A DNA stretch of 64,000 bases, taken from the NCBI RefSeq assembly GCF_016428645.1, contig NZ_JAELXW010000001.1, forward strand, positions 124,001 through 188,000. Reading direction: 5' to 3'. The position numbers and the translations under genes were made by a program. Numbering within the stretch: position 1 is the first letter of the stretch; each line of letters starts with the position of its first letter. The stretch comes from Glycomyces salinus (lineage in GTDB: Bacteria > Actinomycetota > Actinomycetes > Mycobacteriales > Micromonosporaceae). The notes below the pieces were generated by a model that did no database searches, had not been told where the DNA came from, and was given only the letters and a program-made list of their open reading frames with translations. Below are positions 26,900 through 35,276 of the stretch, in pieces.

Positions 26900-27337
26900 A
26901 TGCGCGAAATACAACAAGGCCGGTTCGAGGAACTCGACGGCGCGACGGTGTTCGGGCTGGCCCGCCTCAGACAGGACGTGTTCGTGGTCGAGCAGGACTG
27001 CGCCTACCCCGACCTCGACGACAATGACTTCGCCCCGGAGACGGTGCACTTCTGGATCGGCGAAGGAACCTCACCGGTTGCCTGCCTGCGGCTGCTGCGC
27101 GACGGGCCCGGCTGGCGGATCGGCCGGGTCTGCTGCGTCCCGGCCGAACGCGGGCGGGGCCTCAGCGGAACGATGCTGACCGCGGCCCTCGACCAGGTCG
27201 GGCCGGAAGCGGAAGTGGTGCTCGACTCCCAGGTCCAGGCGTCCGGGTTCTACCGGCGCTACGGCTTCGTCGAGGACGGACCCGAGTTCATCGAGGACGA
27301 CATCTGGCACGTGCCGATGCGGCGCATCGGGAAATGA
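26900..27337 (+). CDS. GNAT acetyltransferase, ElaA type
   Basis: 145-residue N-acetyltransferase resembling ElaA. Acetyl-CoA loop residues lie in RVCCVPAERGRGLSGTML (R-x-x-G-x-G/S type), followed by LDSQVQASGFYRRYGFVEDG, the usual GNAT beta-bulge and C-terminal pattern. The ATG at 26900 is preferred because the -10-like TCTAAT ends 7 nt upstream; ATG 26891, three codons earlier, is the alternative. The acceptor substrate is unknown. It is followed by its own terminator. Confidence 0.85.
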   Translation: MREIQQGRFEELDGATVFGLARLRQDVFVVEQDCAYPDLDDNDFAPETVHFWIGEGTSPVACLRLLRDGPGWRIGRVCCVPAERGRGLSGTMLTAALDQVGPEAEVVLDSQVQASGFYRRYGFVEDGPEFIEDDIWHVPMRRIGK

Positions 27338-27385
27338 GCGCGGCCCGGCACGGCGCTACGGGAGACGAGCGAGGAACGAAGGAAA

Positions 27386-27416
27386 GGCGGGACGCCCCGG
27401 CTCTGGACGTCCCGCC
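27386..27416 (+). terminator. Hairpin terminator of the ElaA-type gene
   Basis: GGCGGGACG pairs with CGTCCCGCC (9 bp) 49 nt after the stop, followed by a C/T-rich stretch. No long T tract. Confidence 0.7.
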
Positions 27417-27568
27417 CCCTGTTCCCCTCTCATGAAAGGCCCTCGCAGGTCTCCGAAGGGTCGATACCGGAAGTTTCAGGTGAAGTACTCCCCCGAACGT
27501 ACGGCGGCCTGCTAGCGGCTTCATCCGGTCCGGCACCGCAAGTGTGCCAATTTCCCGGCGATCCGAAC

Positions 27569-27590
27569 TGAAAGTTTCGCGAAACTTTCA
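27569..27590. promoter_or_regulatory. 22-bp perfect palindrome (LacI-type operator candidate)
   Basis: Two GAAA-S-TTTC words (GAAAGTTTC and GAAACTTTC) face each other across CG to give a perfect 22-bp palindrome. It overlaps the -35 of the promoter just downstream. Similar words occur in front of the sugar-transport operon at 41.7 kb. A related CGAAACTTTC element is known near actinobacterial xylanase genes. Confidence 0.65.
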
Positions 27591-27614
27591 TCCGAAGTAT
27601 CGGTATGTTACGAT
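27585..27614 (+). promoter_or_regulatory. Promoter under the 22-bp palindrome
   Basis: -35-like CTTTCA (27585-27590), 18-nt spacer, -10 TACGAT (27609-27614). Transcription would begin near 27621, and a repressor on the palindrome would block the -35. Confidence 0.5.
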
Positions 27615-27620
27615 CCGAAC

Positions 27621-27720
27621 GTCGGCGCTGTCAACACCAGCGACGGCATACCACTGTGGTGGAGATGTGAGGGGCTCTGCCGCAAACAGCAGAGGGGGCC
27701 GGCGAAAGCCGGCCCCCTCT
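27621..27720 (+). ncRNA. Candidate small RNA, about 100 nt
   Basis: A short unit from the promoter above to a perfect hairpin, with no credible ORF. Internal pairings include GCTG/CAGC, ACCAC/GGTGG and CTCTGC/GCAGAG. The end is AGAGGGGGCCGGC and GCCGGCCCCCTCT, a 13-bp stem with a GAAA loop, but no T tract follows. It may instead be a leftover promoter region. The palindromic operator hints at sugar-linked control. Confidence 0.35.
27691..27720. terminator. 13-bp GAAA-tetraloop hairpin
   Basis: Perfect 13-bp stem with a GAAA loop, able to act on both strands between the candidate small RNA and bfr. Confidence 0.7.
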
Positions 27721-27735
27721 CGCGCGTTCGCCCTA

Positions 27736-27795
27736 GGGGTGTCTGGTGGTCCCGAACGGACCGAATACAGACCGTTCGGGACCACCAGACACCCC
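27736..27795. repeat. 60-bp inverted repeat with 24-bp perfect arms
   Basis: Left arm GGGGTGTCTGG...CCCGAACGG (27736-27759) is perfectly complementary to the right arm (27772-27795) around a 12-nt loop. It ends one base before the bfr stop codon region. It probably terminates bfr transcription, but perfect 24-bp arms are far longer than a usual terminator; a mobile or extragenic palindromic element is possible. Confidence 0.8.
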
Positions 27796-27796
27796 C

Positions 27797-28279
27797 TTAG
27801 TCGCCCTCGGGCTGCTCGATGAGGGTCTGGAGGTAGAGGCTCTCCCCCAGCTTCTCGATCAGGTCCAGCTGGGTGTCCAGGTAGTCGATGTGGTGCTCCT
27901 CGTCCTTGAGGATGCTCTCGAAGAGGTCCCTGGAGACGTAGTCCTTGACCGACTCCATGTGCTCGATGCCGCGCTTGAGGCGGTCGATCGCCTCCACCTC
28001 GATCTCCCGGTCGCAGCGGAAGATCTCGGGGACCGACTGGCCGATCCGCAACGGGAAGAGCCGCTGGTAGTTCGGCAGGCCGTCCAGGAAGAGGATGCGG
28101 TCGGTGAGGATCTCGGCGTGGCGCATCTCGTCGAGCGACTCGCTCCGGGTGTACTTGGCCAGCTTCGTGTAGCCCCAGTTCTCCTGCATCTTGTAGTGCA
28201 GGAAGTACTGGTTGATGGCGGTCAGCTCGGCCGTCAACTGCTCGTTGAGGAACTCGATGACTCTCTCGTCGCCCTGCAT
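27797..28279 (-). CDS. bfr: Bacterioferritin
   Basis: 160-residue heme-containing ferritin subunit that forms 24-mers storing iron. Ferroxidase ligands fit E18, E51, H54 and the EEHH cluster near 126-129; the heme-ligating Met is M52 in LDEMRHAEILTDRIL. Length equals that of typical Bfr. The ATG at 28279 follows AAGGACGGA; the earlier frame is unsupported. bfd lies upstream on the same strand and an IdeR-type box lies in front of bfr, so the pair is iron-controlled. Confidence 0.97.
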   Translation of the reverse strand: MQGDERVIEFLNEQLTAELTAINQYFLHYKMQENWGYTKLAKYTRSESLDEMRHAEILTDRILFLDGLPNYQRLFPLRIGQSVPEIFRCDREIEVEAIDRLKRGIEHMESVKDYVSRDLFESILKDEEHHIDYLDTQLDLIEKLGESLYLQTLIEQPEGD

Positions 28280-28379
28280 GTCGCTCCGTCCTTCCCACGG
28301 TGTTCCCAGGCCGGCGTCGGGCCGGCGATTCCCAGCGTAGGGCGAGGTCGGGGACGGTATCCAGTCAGGAATGCCTAAA

Positions 28380-28398
28380 ATAGGACAACCTAGCCTTA
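28380..28398 (-). promoter_or_regulatory. IdeR/DtxR-type iron box upstream of bfr
   Basis: Minus strand TAAGGCTAGGTTGTCCTAT matches the 19-bp DtxR consensus at about 15 positions by my count. It is about 100 nt upstream of bfr. A -10-like TATTTT overlaps its 3' side, so iron could repress rather than activate; position alone does not decide. Confidence 0.65.
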
Positions 28399-28441
28399 CC
28401 AAGGGTAGTGGTATACACCGATAAACGGGGTTTCAGGGGCC

Positions 28442-28630
28442 TCAGGCCGCCGCGGCGGCCGGCTCGGAGGCGAAGTAGTTCTCGATCATGTCGGCCAGCC
28501 GCTCGCGGCAGTTGCCGCAGCCGGTCCCGGCCTCGCAGGCGTCGCCGATGGCGTCCTCAGTGTGCGCGCCGGCACGGATGCACTCACGGACCTCCTGGTC
28601 GTGGACTCCGTGGCAGATGCAGGCGTACAT
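28442..28630 (-). CDS. bfd: Bacterioferritin-associated ferredoxin
   Basis: 62-residue [2Fe-2S] protein of the Bfd family, which passes electrons to bacterioferritin so that stored iron is released. The cluster ligands show as C4-x-C6 (MYACICHG) and C38-x2-C41 (GTGCGNCRERL). ATG at 28630 with GGAGGG just upstream. It lies 162 nt upstream of bfr on the same strand. An IdeR-type box covers its promoter region, consistent with induction under iron limitation. Confidence 0.95.
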   Translation of the reverse strand: MYACICHGVHDQEVRECIRAGAHTEDAIGDACEAGTGCGNCRERLADMIENYFASEPAAAAA

Positions 28631-28663
28631 CGCCGCCCTCCGAGATAATTAGGCCGGACTAAA

Positions 28664-28682
28664 GAAGGTATGCCTAACCTAC
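28664..28682 (-). promoter_or_regulatory. IdeR/DtxR-type iron box upstream of bfd
   Basis: The plus strand reads GAAGGTATGCCTAACCTAC, about 15 of 19 matches to the DtxR consensus. It lies 34-52 nt before the bfd start; a minus-strand -10 TAATTA follows near 28645-28650. This arrangement fits iron-dependent repression. Confidence 0.7.
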
Positions 28683-28720
28683 ATTGCGCGGAGGATTCCG
28701 GCAACCGCCCGTTCGGACGA

Positions 28721-29740
<1,020 letters not shown>

Positions 29741-29751
29741 ACCCTAACGCG

Positions 29752-30777
29752 CTAATAGGGATTGATACCGCTCCCGATGCCGAGCACCGGCAGGTACATG
29801 CGCTCGCCGTCGGCGGTGAAACCGTCGTAGACGATGTCGAACAGGTCCTGGATTCCGAAGGCGCGAAGCGCGTCGACCATCATGTGCGCGGCCTGCGTGG
29901 TGGCGGACCGGTCCGAGGACGGGAAGCTCCGCGACCAGTTCGGCTGGCCGCCGCTGGGGGCGCGGTAGCCCATGCCGGGCAGGCTCGAGAGCCCGCCCCG
30001 CCAGGTGCCGGTCACCGCTGCCGAGGCCTCGACCCGCAGGCCGCCGTCGACGAACGCGGCCACGTACCGCGCCGACCAGTCGCTGGTGCGCAGCAGGACC
30101 GTCCCGGAGGTGTCGATGGTCGGGACGTCGGCGGCCATGTCGCCCAGCAGGGAGCTGAGGCGCTCGGTGAACTCGCCGAGCTCGTAGCAGGCCGGCTCGG
30201 GCGGGTGCTTGGACTTGCGGGCGTACGCCTGCCAACCGGAGACGTCGCCCTTGCCCACGGCGTGGGCCTCGAGCTGGTCGAACAGCTCCGGCGAGAGCAG
30301 CCGCAGGTTCACCCCGCCGTGGAAGCGGCGCAGGTGCAGCTCGAACACGAGCTGGCCGCGGTGCCAGCGGACCCACGGCCCGCCGTCGCCGCCGCGGACT
30401 TCGGGGGCGCCGAGCTCGTTCATCATGGTCCGCAGCACTTCGCGGAAGATCAGGGTGCGGTGGTTCTCGCCCTGGCGCCCTCGCTCGGCCGACCGCAGCA
30501 CCATCACTTCGATGGAGTAGAAGTCGGCGCGCCCCGAAACCGGGGTACCGGGTGGAATGGAGTCGGCGATGGCGTCACCGGTGGCGTATCCGGTCTCAGC
30601 CCGCCACATCCCGATGTCGACCTCGGCCGAGCGGACGTTCCATCCCAGGCTCGCCATGGCCCGTTGCAGGTCCTGCTTTGTCCAGCGCCCGAAATCCGTC
30701 TGTCGGGCGCGGCGGATGAGCTCGATGAGCTGCGGTTCGTCCATCCGATGTGTGCCGAGCATCCGGTACTGCGCCAA
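29752..30777 (-). CDS. Protein of unknown function (341 aa)
   Basis: I do not recognise this protein with confidence. It has no membrane segment or signal peptide. The N-terminal half carries LIELIRRARQTDFGRWTKQD and LGWNVRSAEVDIGMWRAETG; the C-terminal half ends in YDGFTADGERMYLPVLGIGSG. Trp-rich, mixed alpha/beta, probably two related subdomains, reminiscent of small actinobacterial families found near secretion or immunity genes, but this is only an impression. Starts ATG 30777 or 30744. Located upstream of threonine aldolase. Confidence 0.75.
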   Translation of the reverse strand: MAQYRMLGTHRMDEPQLIELIRRARQTDFGRWTKQDLQRAMASLGWNVRSAEVDIGMWRAETGYATGDAIADSIPPGTPVSGRADFYSIEVMVLRSAERGRQGENHRTLIFREVLRTMMNELGAPEVRGGDGGPWVRWHRGQLVFELHLRRFHGGVNLRLLSPELFDQLEAHAVGKGDVSGWQAYARKSKHPPEPACYELGEFTERLSSLLGDMAADVPTIDTSGTVLLRTSDWSARYVAAFVDGGLRVEASAAVTGTWRGGLSSLPGMGYRAPSGGQPNWSRSFPSSDRSATTQAAHMMVDALRAFGIQDLFDIVYDGFTADGERMYLPVLGIGSGINPY

Positions 30778-30828
30778 TCCGTCCGTGATGGGCCCGACTG
30801 GGTTGCGACACCCAGCGGCTCGCTGCGT

Positions 30829-30847
30829 TTAGGGTAGCCTTGCCTCG
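30829..30847. promoter_or_regulatory. Possible IdeR box between the unknown gene and DUF3159
   Basis: TTAGGGTAGCCTTGCCTCG matches the DtxR consensus at about 14 of 19 positions, weaker than the two bfr-region boxes. It lies in the divergent promoter region. Confidence 0.4.
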
Positions 30848-30879
30848 TCGTATCGGCACTAGCGGGTAAGGGTTGGCGG

Positions 30880-31578
30880 TTGTCTTCTACGGAGTCCGAC
30901 ACTGTGCGACAAGACACGCTCGTCAGCCTACTAGGCGGCAGGCGAGGAGCCTTCGACGCCACCGCTCCGCTCATAGTGTTCGTCCTCACGTGGCTCCTGA
31001 CCGGCAATTCCATCCTGTGGGGCGTGGCGGCCTCGGTGTTGTGCGCGGCGGCGATCGCCGCGGTGCGGCTGGCGCGGGGCACCAAGCCGCGCGCGGTGAT
31101 CTTCGGGCTGCTCTCGGTGTGCCTGGCAGGGGTCATCGTGCTCTACACCGGCCGCGCGGCCGACATCCTCCTCCCCCGCATCCTGACCAACGCGGCCAGC
31201 GCCCTGGTCTGGGCGGGCTCGATCGCGGTGCGCAGGCCACTGCTCGGTCTCATCGTGGGAGCCCTCCTGGGCCAGAGGACCCGCTGGAGATCGGACCCGG
31301 CCCTCCTGCGCGCCTACAGCGCGGCCTCTTGGGCCTGGGTCGCGATGTACACCCTGCGAGTGGCGGTCCTGACTCCGTTCTGGAACTCGGACGAGGACGA
31401 GATCGCCGTGATCGGCGGAGGCGTGGTCCAAGTCCTCCTGTCCTACCCCCTCCTGATCGCCTGCCTGGCCGTCTCAGGGTGGATCATCAAGGCAAACCTC
31501 CCCGGGCCCCACCCCGGCATCCGCCATCCCCGCGCCGTCGACGAAGCGGCCCCGATCCGGCCGCACGCCCCGGACTGA
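30880..31578 (+). CDS. DUF3159 family membrane protein
   Basis: 232-residue integral membrane protein with about six hydrophobic helices, of the actinobacterial DUF3159 family, recognised by the LLGGRRGAFDATAPLIVFVL start and RRPLLGLIVGALLGQRTRWR. Function unknown; related genes often neighbour ion-channel or transport genes. TTG start at 30880, with GTG 30904 as an alternative. Divergent from the unknown gene; a possible iron box lies between them. Confidence 0.8.
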   Translation: MSSTESDTVRQDTLVSLLGGRRGAFDATAPLIVFVLTWLLTGNSILWGVAASVLCAAAIAAVRLARGTKPRAVIFGLLSVCLAGVIVLYTGRAADILLPRILTNAASALVWAGSIAVRRPLLGLIVGALLGQRTRWRSDPALLRAYSAASWAWVAMYTLRVAVLTPFWNSDEDEIAVIGGGVVQVLLSYPLLIACLAVSGWIIKANLPGPHPGIRHPRAVDEAAPIRPHAPD

Positions 31579-31697
31579 CCCCGGCCCGGCGGTCCGGCGA
31601 CGCCCGCGCTTCCCGGCAGCCCCAGGACCAGCGCCGCACCTGTGTCGACCTTCCGACATCACCGGTTCTATGACCTACATGGACTGAAGAGCTTCAA

Positions 31698-31703
31698 TAT
31701 ACT
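31698..31703 (+). promoter_or_regulatory. -10 element of the Pycsar-effector-like gene
   Basis: TATACT, a strong -10, with transcription expected near 31710. The -35 region is weak. Confidence 0.55.
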
Positions 31704-31721
31704 GGTTCCCTACGGGGAACC
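31704..31721 (+). promoter_or_regulatory. Inverted repeat over transcription start and ribosome site
   Basis: GGTTCCC-TACG-GGGAACC: a perfect 7-bp repeat right after the -10, containing the GGGGAA ribosome site. It could be an operator or, in RNA, a hairpin hiding the ribosome site; either would keep a toxic effector low. Confidence 0.55.
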
Positions 31722-31722
31722 T

Positions 31723-32406
31723 GTGACCGAGCGACGTCCGACACCTCCGTCGGACAGCCGCTCGCCCGGATACCGCCGATGGGATCCTCCGATGAGCCAC
31801 CATGTGAGAGATACCGAAGCGTCCGTGCCGTTAGAGCCGGTGACCAACCGCCGGAACCCGGCGGCCGGCCGGAAGGGCCCTGCCCTGGGCGGCTCGGCCG
31901 ACCGGACCGCCCCTTGGGAGCAGTTCGATCTCGCCGTCGAAGACCTGCACCGGGCCGGCGACCTGGCACGCATGGAGATCGCCCGGGCGGACGCCAAGGC
32001 GGCGTCGCTTGCGGCCATAGCGATCCCGATCGCGGGCATACTCCTGGCGGTCCCGTCCTTGACCACGCTGGAGGCCCACAATCTGGTGCTCGCTTGGACG
32101 GCCGCGTCGTTCATGCTGCTAGGAGTCGGCTACCTCGGGTCAGTGGTCTGGCCGAACCTGCGCGGGAACGTTGGAATATCTTTTGTCTCCGCCACTTCTC
32201 CCGAACAACTCGTGAAAGTCTCTGTGGACCATTCCCAGGATCCTGACGAGCGACGCACCTACGCCGCGAGAGAATCCAACCTGCTCGCACGGCTTGCAAC
32301 TGCAAAATTCCGGCGCGTCCAGAAGGCGATCCTATGCCTCGGAACGGGAACCCTGCTCATTTTCGTGATTTGCGTCTCCGTGACACTATCAGTCCATAAT
32401 GCATAG
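31723..32406 (+). CDS. Pycsar-type membrane effector (PycTM-like)
   Basis: 227-residue protein with the layout of the PycTM/DUF5706 family: helix with the hallmark ARMEIARADAKAASLAA, two adjacent membrane helices (AIAIPIAGILLAVPSL and AWTAASFMLLGVGYLGSVVW), a cytosolic segment, then SNLLARLATAKFRRVQKAI and a last helix (CLGTGTLLIFVICVSVTLSV). Known relatives kill phage-infected cells by damaging the membrane when a pyrimidine cyclase makes cCMP or cUMP. No cyclase is in the window. GTG 31723 follows GGGGAA; ATG 31792 is an alternative. Lower GC than its neighbours suggests transfer. Confidence 0.72.
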   Translation: MTERRPTPPSDSRSPGYRRWDPPMSHHVRDTEASVPLEPVTNRRNPAAGRKGPALGGSADRTAPWEQFDLAVEDLHRAGDLARMEIARADAKAASLAAIAIPIAGILLAVPSLTTLEAHNLVLAWTAASFMLLGVGYLGSVVWPNLRGNVGISFVSATSPEQLVKVSVDHSQDPDERRTYAARESNLLARLATAKFRRVQKAILCLGTGTLLIFVICVSVTLSVHNA

Positions 32407-32468
32407 TCGATGAACACTAAGCATCCCTTGTAGTTATACAGGGCAATGGACGCCGGCCGAATCACGTT

Positions 32469-32499
32469 GGGGAGCCGGACGAAACGCGTCCCGCTCCCC
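32469..32499 (+). terminator. Hairpin after the effector gene
   Basis: GGGGAGC-c-GGACG pairs with CGTCC-c-GCTCCCC (12 bp with one C-C mismatch, 5-nt loop), 62 nt after the stop. No T tract. The remaining 32500-32680 holds an imperfect GAGAA/TTCTC repeat and no gene. Confidence 0.6.
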
Positions 32500-32680
32500 C
32501 AGTGCCGCCGAGTCCCGACTCCTGCCGACTACTGATTCCCACTGAGCGAGAAGGGGAGGGAGCGTTTTCTGCTCCTTTCTCGAACAGGACTGCCATTTGG
32601 TGCCAGCGTGGCCTGTCGGGAACAATCGTCATGTTTGCTCGGCTTGTGTTGAGTCGAGCAACCCGACGGCAGGGGGAACC

Positions 32681-33247
32681 GTGGACGAAGGACGACCACC
32701 TCGCGGTGACAGCGGCAGCCGACTCATCGATCTGGCCCAGCGACTGGTGCTGAAGAAGGGGTTCGATCCCGACGATTTCGTGATCTCAGGCAGCGCCAGG
32801 CTGTGGCTGAGCGGCCACCGCGACCGGATCTCGGACATCGATATCGTCGCCCGCGGCGAGACCTGGTCGAGGGCTCTCGAGCTGGTCTACGACGGGCAGG
32901 GATACCTTGCGACGACTCACATCAGCGGAGCCAAGGTCGTGAAGCTGCACGGCGGGCTGATCGAGGTGGCCGATCACTGGTTCATGGAGGGCAGTGACAC
33001 CGACGACCTCATCGATTCCGCCGAGATCATCGATGGCCTCCGCTACTTCGGTTTCGGAGAGATCATCGCTTACAAGCTCAAGCTCTTCCGACCCAAGGAC
33101 CGCGCAGACCTGGCCCGAATGGGGCTCCTGCCCGACTCGCCTCCGCGATGGCCGTACCCCTCCGGTCGGATCGAAGTGCCTCGGCAGGTGCCGCGCGAAG
33201 CGGGGAACCGGCAGCCCGGGAACCGGGCGACTTTAGTGACGGTTTGA
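32681..33247 (+). CDS. Polymerase-beta-fold nucleotidyltransferase-like protein
   Basis: 188-residue protein. The NTase signature appears as VISGSARLWLSGHRDRISDI followed by DIV (GS then DxD), with a third acidic position in LIEVADHWF and a C-terminal EIIAYKLKLFRPKDRADLA, the K...KDxxDL pattern of AbiEii- and MNT-type proteins. It may transfer a nucleotide to RNA, protein or a small molecule. GTG start at 32681 preceded by AGGGGGAACC. It lies 274 nt after the effector gene, the only other accessory gene here; the C-terminal 40 residues look unstructured. Function uncertain. Confidence 0.65.
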   Translation: MDEGRPPRGDSGSRLIDLAQRLVLKKGFDPDDFVISGSARLWLSGHRDRISDIDIVARGETWSRALELVYDGQGYLATTHISGAKVVKLHGGLIEVADHWFMEGSDTDDLIDSAEIIDGLRYFGFGEIIAYKLKLFRPKDRADLARMGLLPDSPPRWPYPSGRIEVPRQVPREAGNRQPGNRATLVTV

Positions 33248-33270
33248 TCGGCTCCCGCTCCGCGCGAAGC

Positions 33271-35262
33271 TCATCGATGCTGGCGGATCACCGCGCAGGT
33301 GTTGGGTCGGAGGGGCTTGGTCGGGGTCCATTCGGTGTCGGTCAGTAGGTCGCGGCCCTCGGCCGGGATCCTGGCCTCTTGGTCGGTGTGGTTGAGGGCG
33401 AATAGGTAGGAGCGGCCGTCGTCGTGGGTTCTGCGGACCGTTTCCACACCGGTGGGGAGGTCGGGGAACTCCGGTTCCAGGTCCAGGCGGTCCAGGAACG
33501 GGTTCAGGTCTTCGGGGCGGGTGGTGAGGTACCAGACTCGGCCGGAGCCGATCCGGCGGTGGAAGACCGCCGGGCCATGCGGGTATTCGGTGTAGGTGGC
33601 GATCACTTCGGCCCCTTCGGAGACCGCCGTCTCGGCCCAGAGTCGACCCGTCGTGCCGTCGTCGAGGGCGACCGACTCGTCCTCTCGCAGCGGGACGTGT
33701 TCGACCACGCGGACGCCGAGCAGGTCGCGGAGGGCGCCGGGGAGGCCGGGGTGGACGTGTTCGTTGCGGTCCATGACGCCCGAGAAGGGGCCGACGACGA
33801 GGGTGCCGCCGCCTTCGACGTAGCGGCGGAGGTTCGCGTCGTCGTCGAGCATCTGGAGGGACGGGGCGAAGACCACCGGATACCGCGAGAGGTCCTCGGC
33901 CGGGTGGGCGATGTCGCAGACCACGCCGCGCTTCCAGAGGGCCGCGTGCCAGCGCCGCAGCTCCGGGAAGGGCGCCATGGACGACGAGAGCTGGCCGGGG
34001 GTGTCGAAGGCCCAGACCGACTCGTAGTCGAGCAGGATCGCCGCCTGGGGCTCGACGGTCGAGCCCTTGACCTCGGCCAGGTTCTTGAGCCACTGGCCGA
34101 GCTGGACGGCCTCCTGGAAGGTCTTGGTCTCGCGGCCGCCGTGGGGCACCATCGCCGCGTGCCAGCGCTCGGTGCCGTATCGCGATGCGCGCCATTGGAA
34201 GTACATGGCGCCCTCGGAGCCGTGGGCGACGTAGCCGAGGGAGTGGCGCAGCTGCTCGCCGGGCCGCTTGGGGAAGCCGCCGCCGCGCCAGGCCGAGGAG
34301 TTCGCGGACTGCTCCATGAGCAGCCACGGCTGTCCGTGGGCGAGGCCGCGGGAGAGGGCGGAGGCGTAGGCGACCTGGGGCTCGTATGCGATCTCGTCGC
34401 CCGGGATGAGGTAGTGGTCGACGGCGATGAGCCGGTTCTCGCCGTTGAGGTCCTCTCCCCAGCGGAAGTAGTCGTTGCCGGCGAAGTTCCCGGTGACCAT
34501 CAAGTTCGTGGTGATGGGCTTGTCCGGGCTGTGCTCGGCGATGGCGGCGGCCTCGGAGTCGAACAGCCGCAGCCGGGCGTCGGAGCCGAAGCGGCGGAAG
34601 TCGAGCACATGGCCGGGGTTAGGGGTCTCGGCGCAGGCGCGCGGCGGCAGGACCTGCTCCCAGTCGGTGAAGGTCTGGGACCAGAAGGTCGTCCCCCAGG
34701 CGCGGTTGAGGCCGTCGAGGTCGCCGTAGCGCTCGCGGAGCCAGGTCCGGAACTCCGTGGCGGCGAGGTCGCAGAAGCAGGACCGGTAGTACTCGTTGCC
34801 GACGTGCCACATCGCCAGGGCCGGGTGGCCCGCGTAGCGTTCGGCCAGTTTCGAGGCCATCTCGACCACGGCCTCCTGGTAGGCCGGGGCGTGCGGGCAG
34901 TACTCGGCGCGGGCGCCGTAGTACAGGCGGTGTCCCTCGGGAGCCACCGGGAGGGTCTCGGGGTGGGCATGGGAGAACCACGGCGGCGGGGAGGCGGTGG
35001 AGGTGGCCAGGTCGGCCCTGACACCGCCGTCGGCGAGGAGGTCCATGATGTCGTCGAGCTGCCCGAACTCCCACTTGCCGGGGCCTGGGTTGATGCTCGC
35101 CCAAGAGAAGACATTGACCGTGGCGACGTTGACGCCGGCCTCGCGCATCAGCGCGATGTCCTCTTCCCAGACTTCGCGTTCCCACTGCTCGGGGTTGTAG
35201 TCGCCGCCGAAGGCGAGCCCGTCGACGGTGGGCATGATGTCTCGTACTGGTTTCGGTGACAA
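33271..35262 (-). CDS. GH42 beta-galactosidase
   Basis: 663-residue glycoside hydrolase family 42 enzyme removing terminal beta-galactosyl residues from short oligosaccharides. Acid/base Glu is E157 in MWHVGNEYYRS, nucleophile E317 in PWLLMEQSA; a Cys cluster (CFC, near 162-164) resembles the GH42 zinc site. Three domains as usual: TIM barrel, trimerisation domain and a small beta domain. No signal peptide, so it acts on imported sugars. TTG 35262 follows GAAGGAA; ATG 35235 is an alternative. Follows a five-gene uptake operon on the same strand. Confidence 0.93.
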   Translation of the reverse strand: MSPKPVRDIMPTVDGLAFGGDYNPEQWEREVWEEDIALMREAGVNVATVNVFSWASINPGPGKWEFGQLDDIMDLLADGGVRADLATSTASPPPWFSHAHPETLPVAPEGHRLYYGARAEYCPHAPAYQEAVVEMASKLAERYAGHPALAMWHVGNEYYRSCFCDLAATEFRTWLRERYGDLDGLNRAWGTTFWSQTFTDWEQVLPPRACAETPNPGHVLDFRRFGSDARLRLFDSEAAAIAEHSPDKPITTNLMVTGNFAGNDYFRWGEDLNGENRLIAVDHYLIPGDEIAYEPQVAYASALSRGLAHGQPWLLMEQSANSSAWRGGGFPKRPGEQLRHSLGYVAHGSEGAMYFQWRASRYGTERWHAAMVPHGGRETKTFQEAVQLGQWLKNLAEVKGSTVEPQAAILLDYESVWAFDTPGQLSSSMAPFPELRRWHAALWKRGVVCDIAHPAEDLSRYPVVFAPSLQMLDDDANLRRYVEGGGTLVVGPFSGVMDRNEHVHPGLPGALRDLLGVRVVEHVPLREDESVALDDGTTGRLWAETAVSEGAEVIATYTEYPHGPAVFHRRIGSGRVWYLTTRPEDLNPFLDRLDLEPEFPDLPTGVETVRRTHDDGRSYLFALNHTDQEARIPAEGRDLLTDTEWTPTKPLRPNTCAVIRQHR

Positions 35263-35276
35263 GGGGGTTCCTTCAA

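Noticed and set aside
27288-27536. 82-residue minus-strand ORF next to the ElaA-type gene
   Set aside because: Contains the terminator hairpin of the neighbour and is rich in Arg and Ser without any motif.
27736-27795. Insertion-sequence end or transposon
   Set aside because: No transposase, target duplication or second copy is visible in the window.
31579-33270. A cyclase completing a Pycsar operon
   Set aside because: No nucleotide-cyclase motif is found in any frame near the effector; only the NTase-like gene is present.
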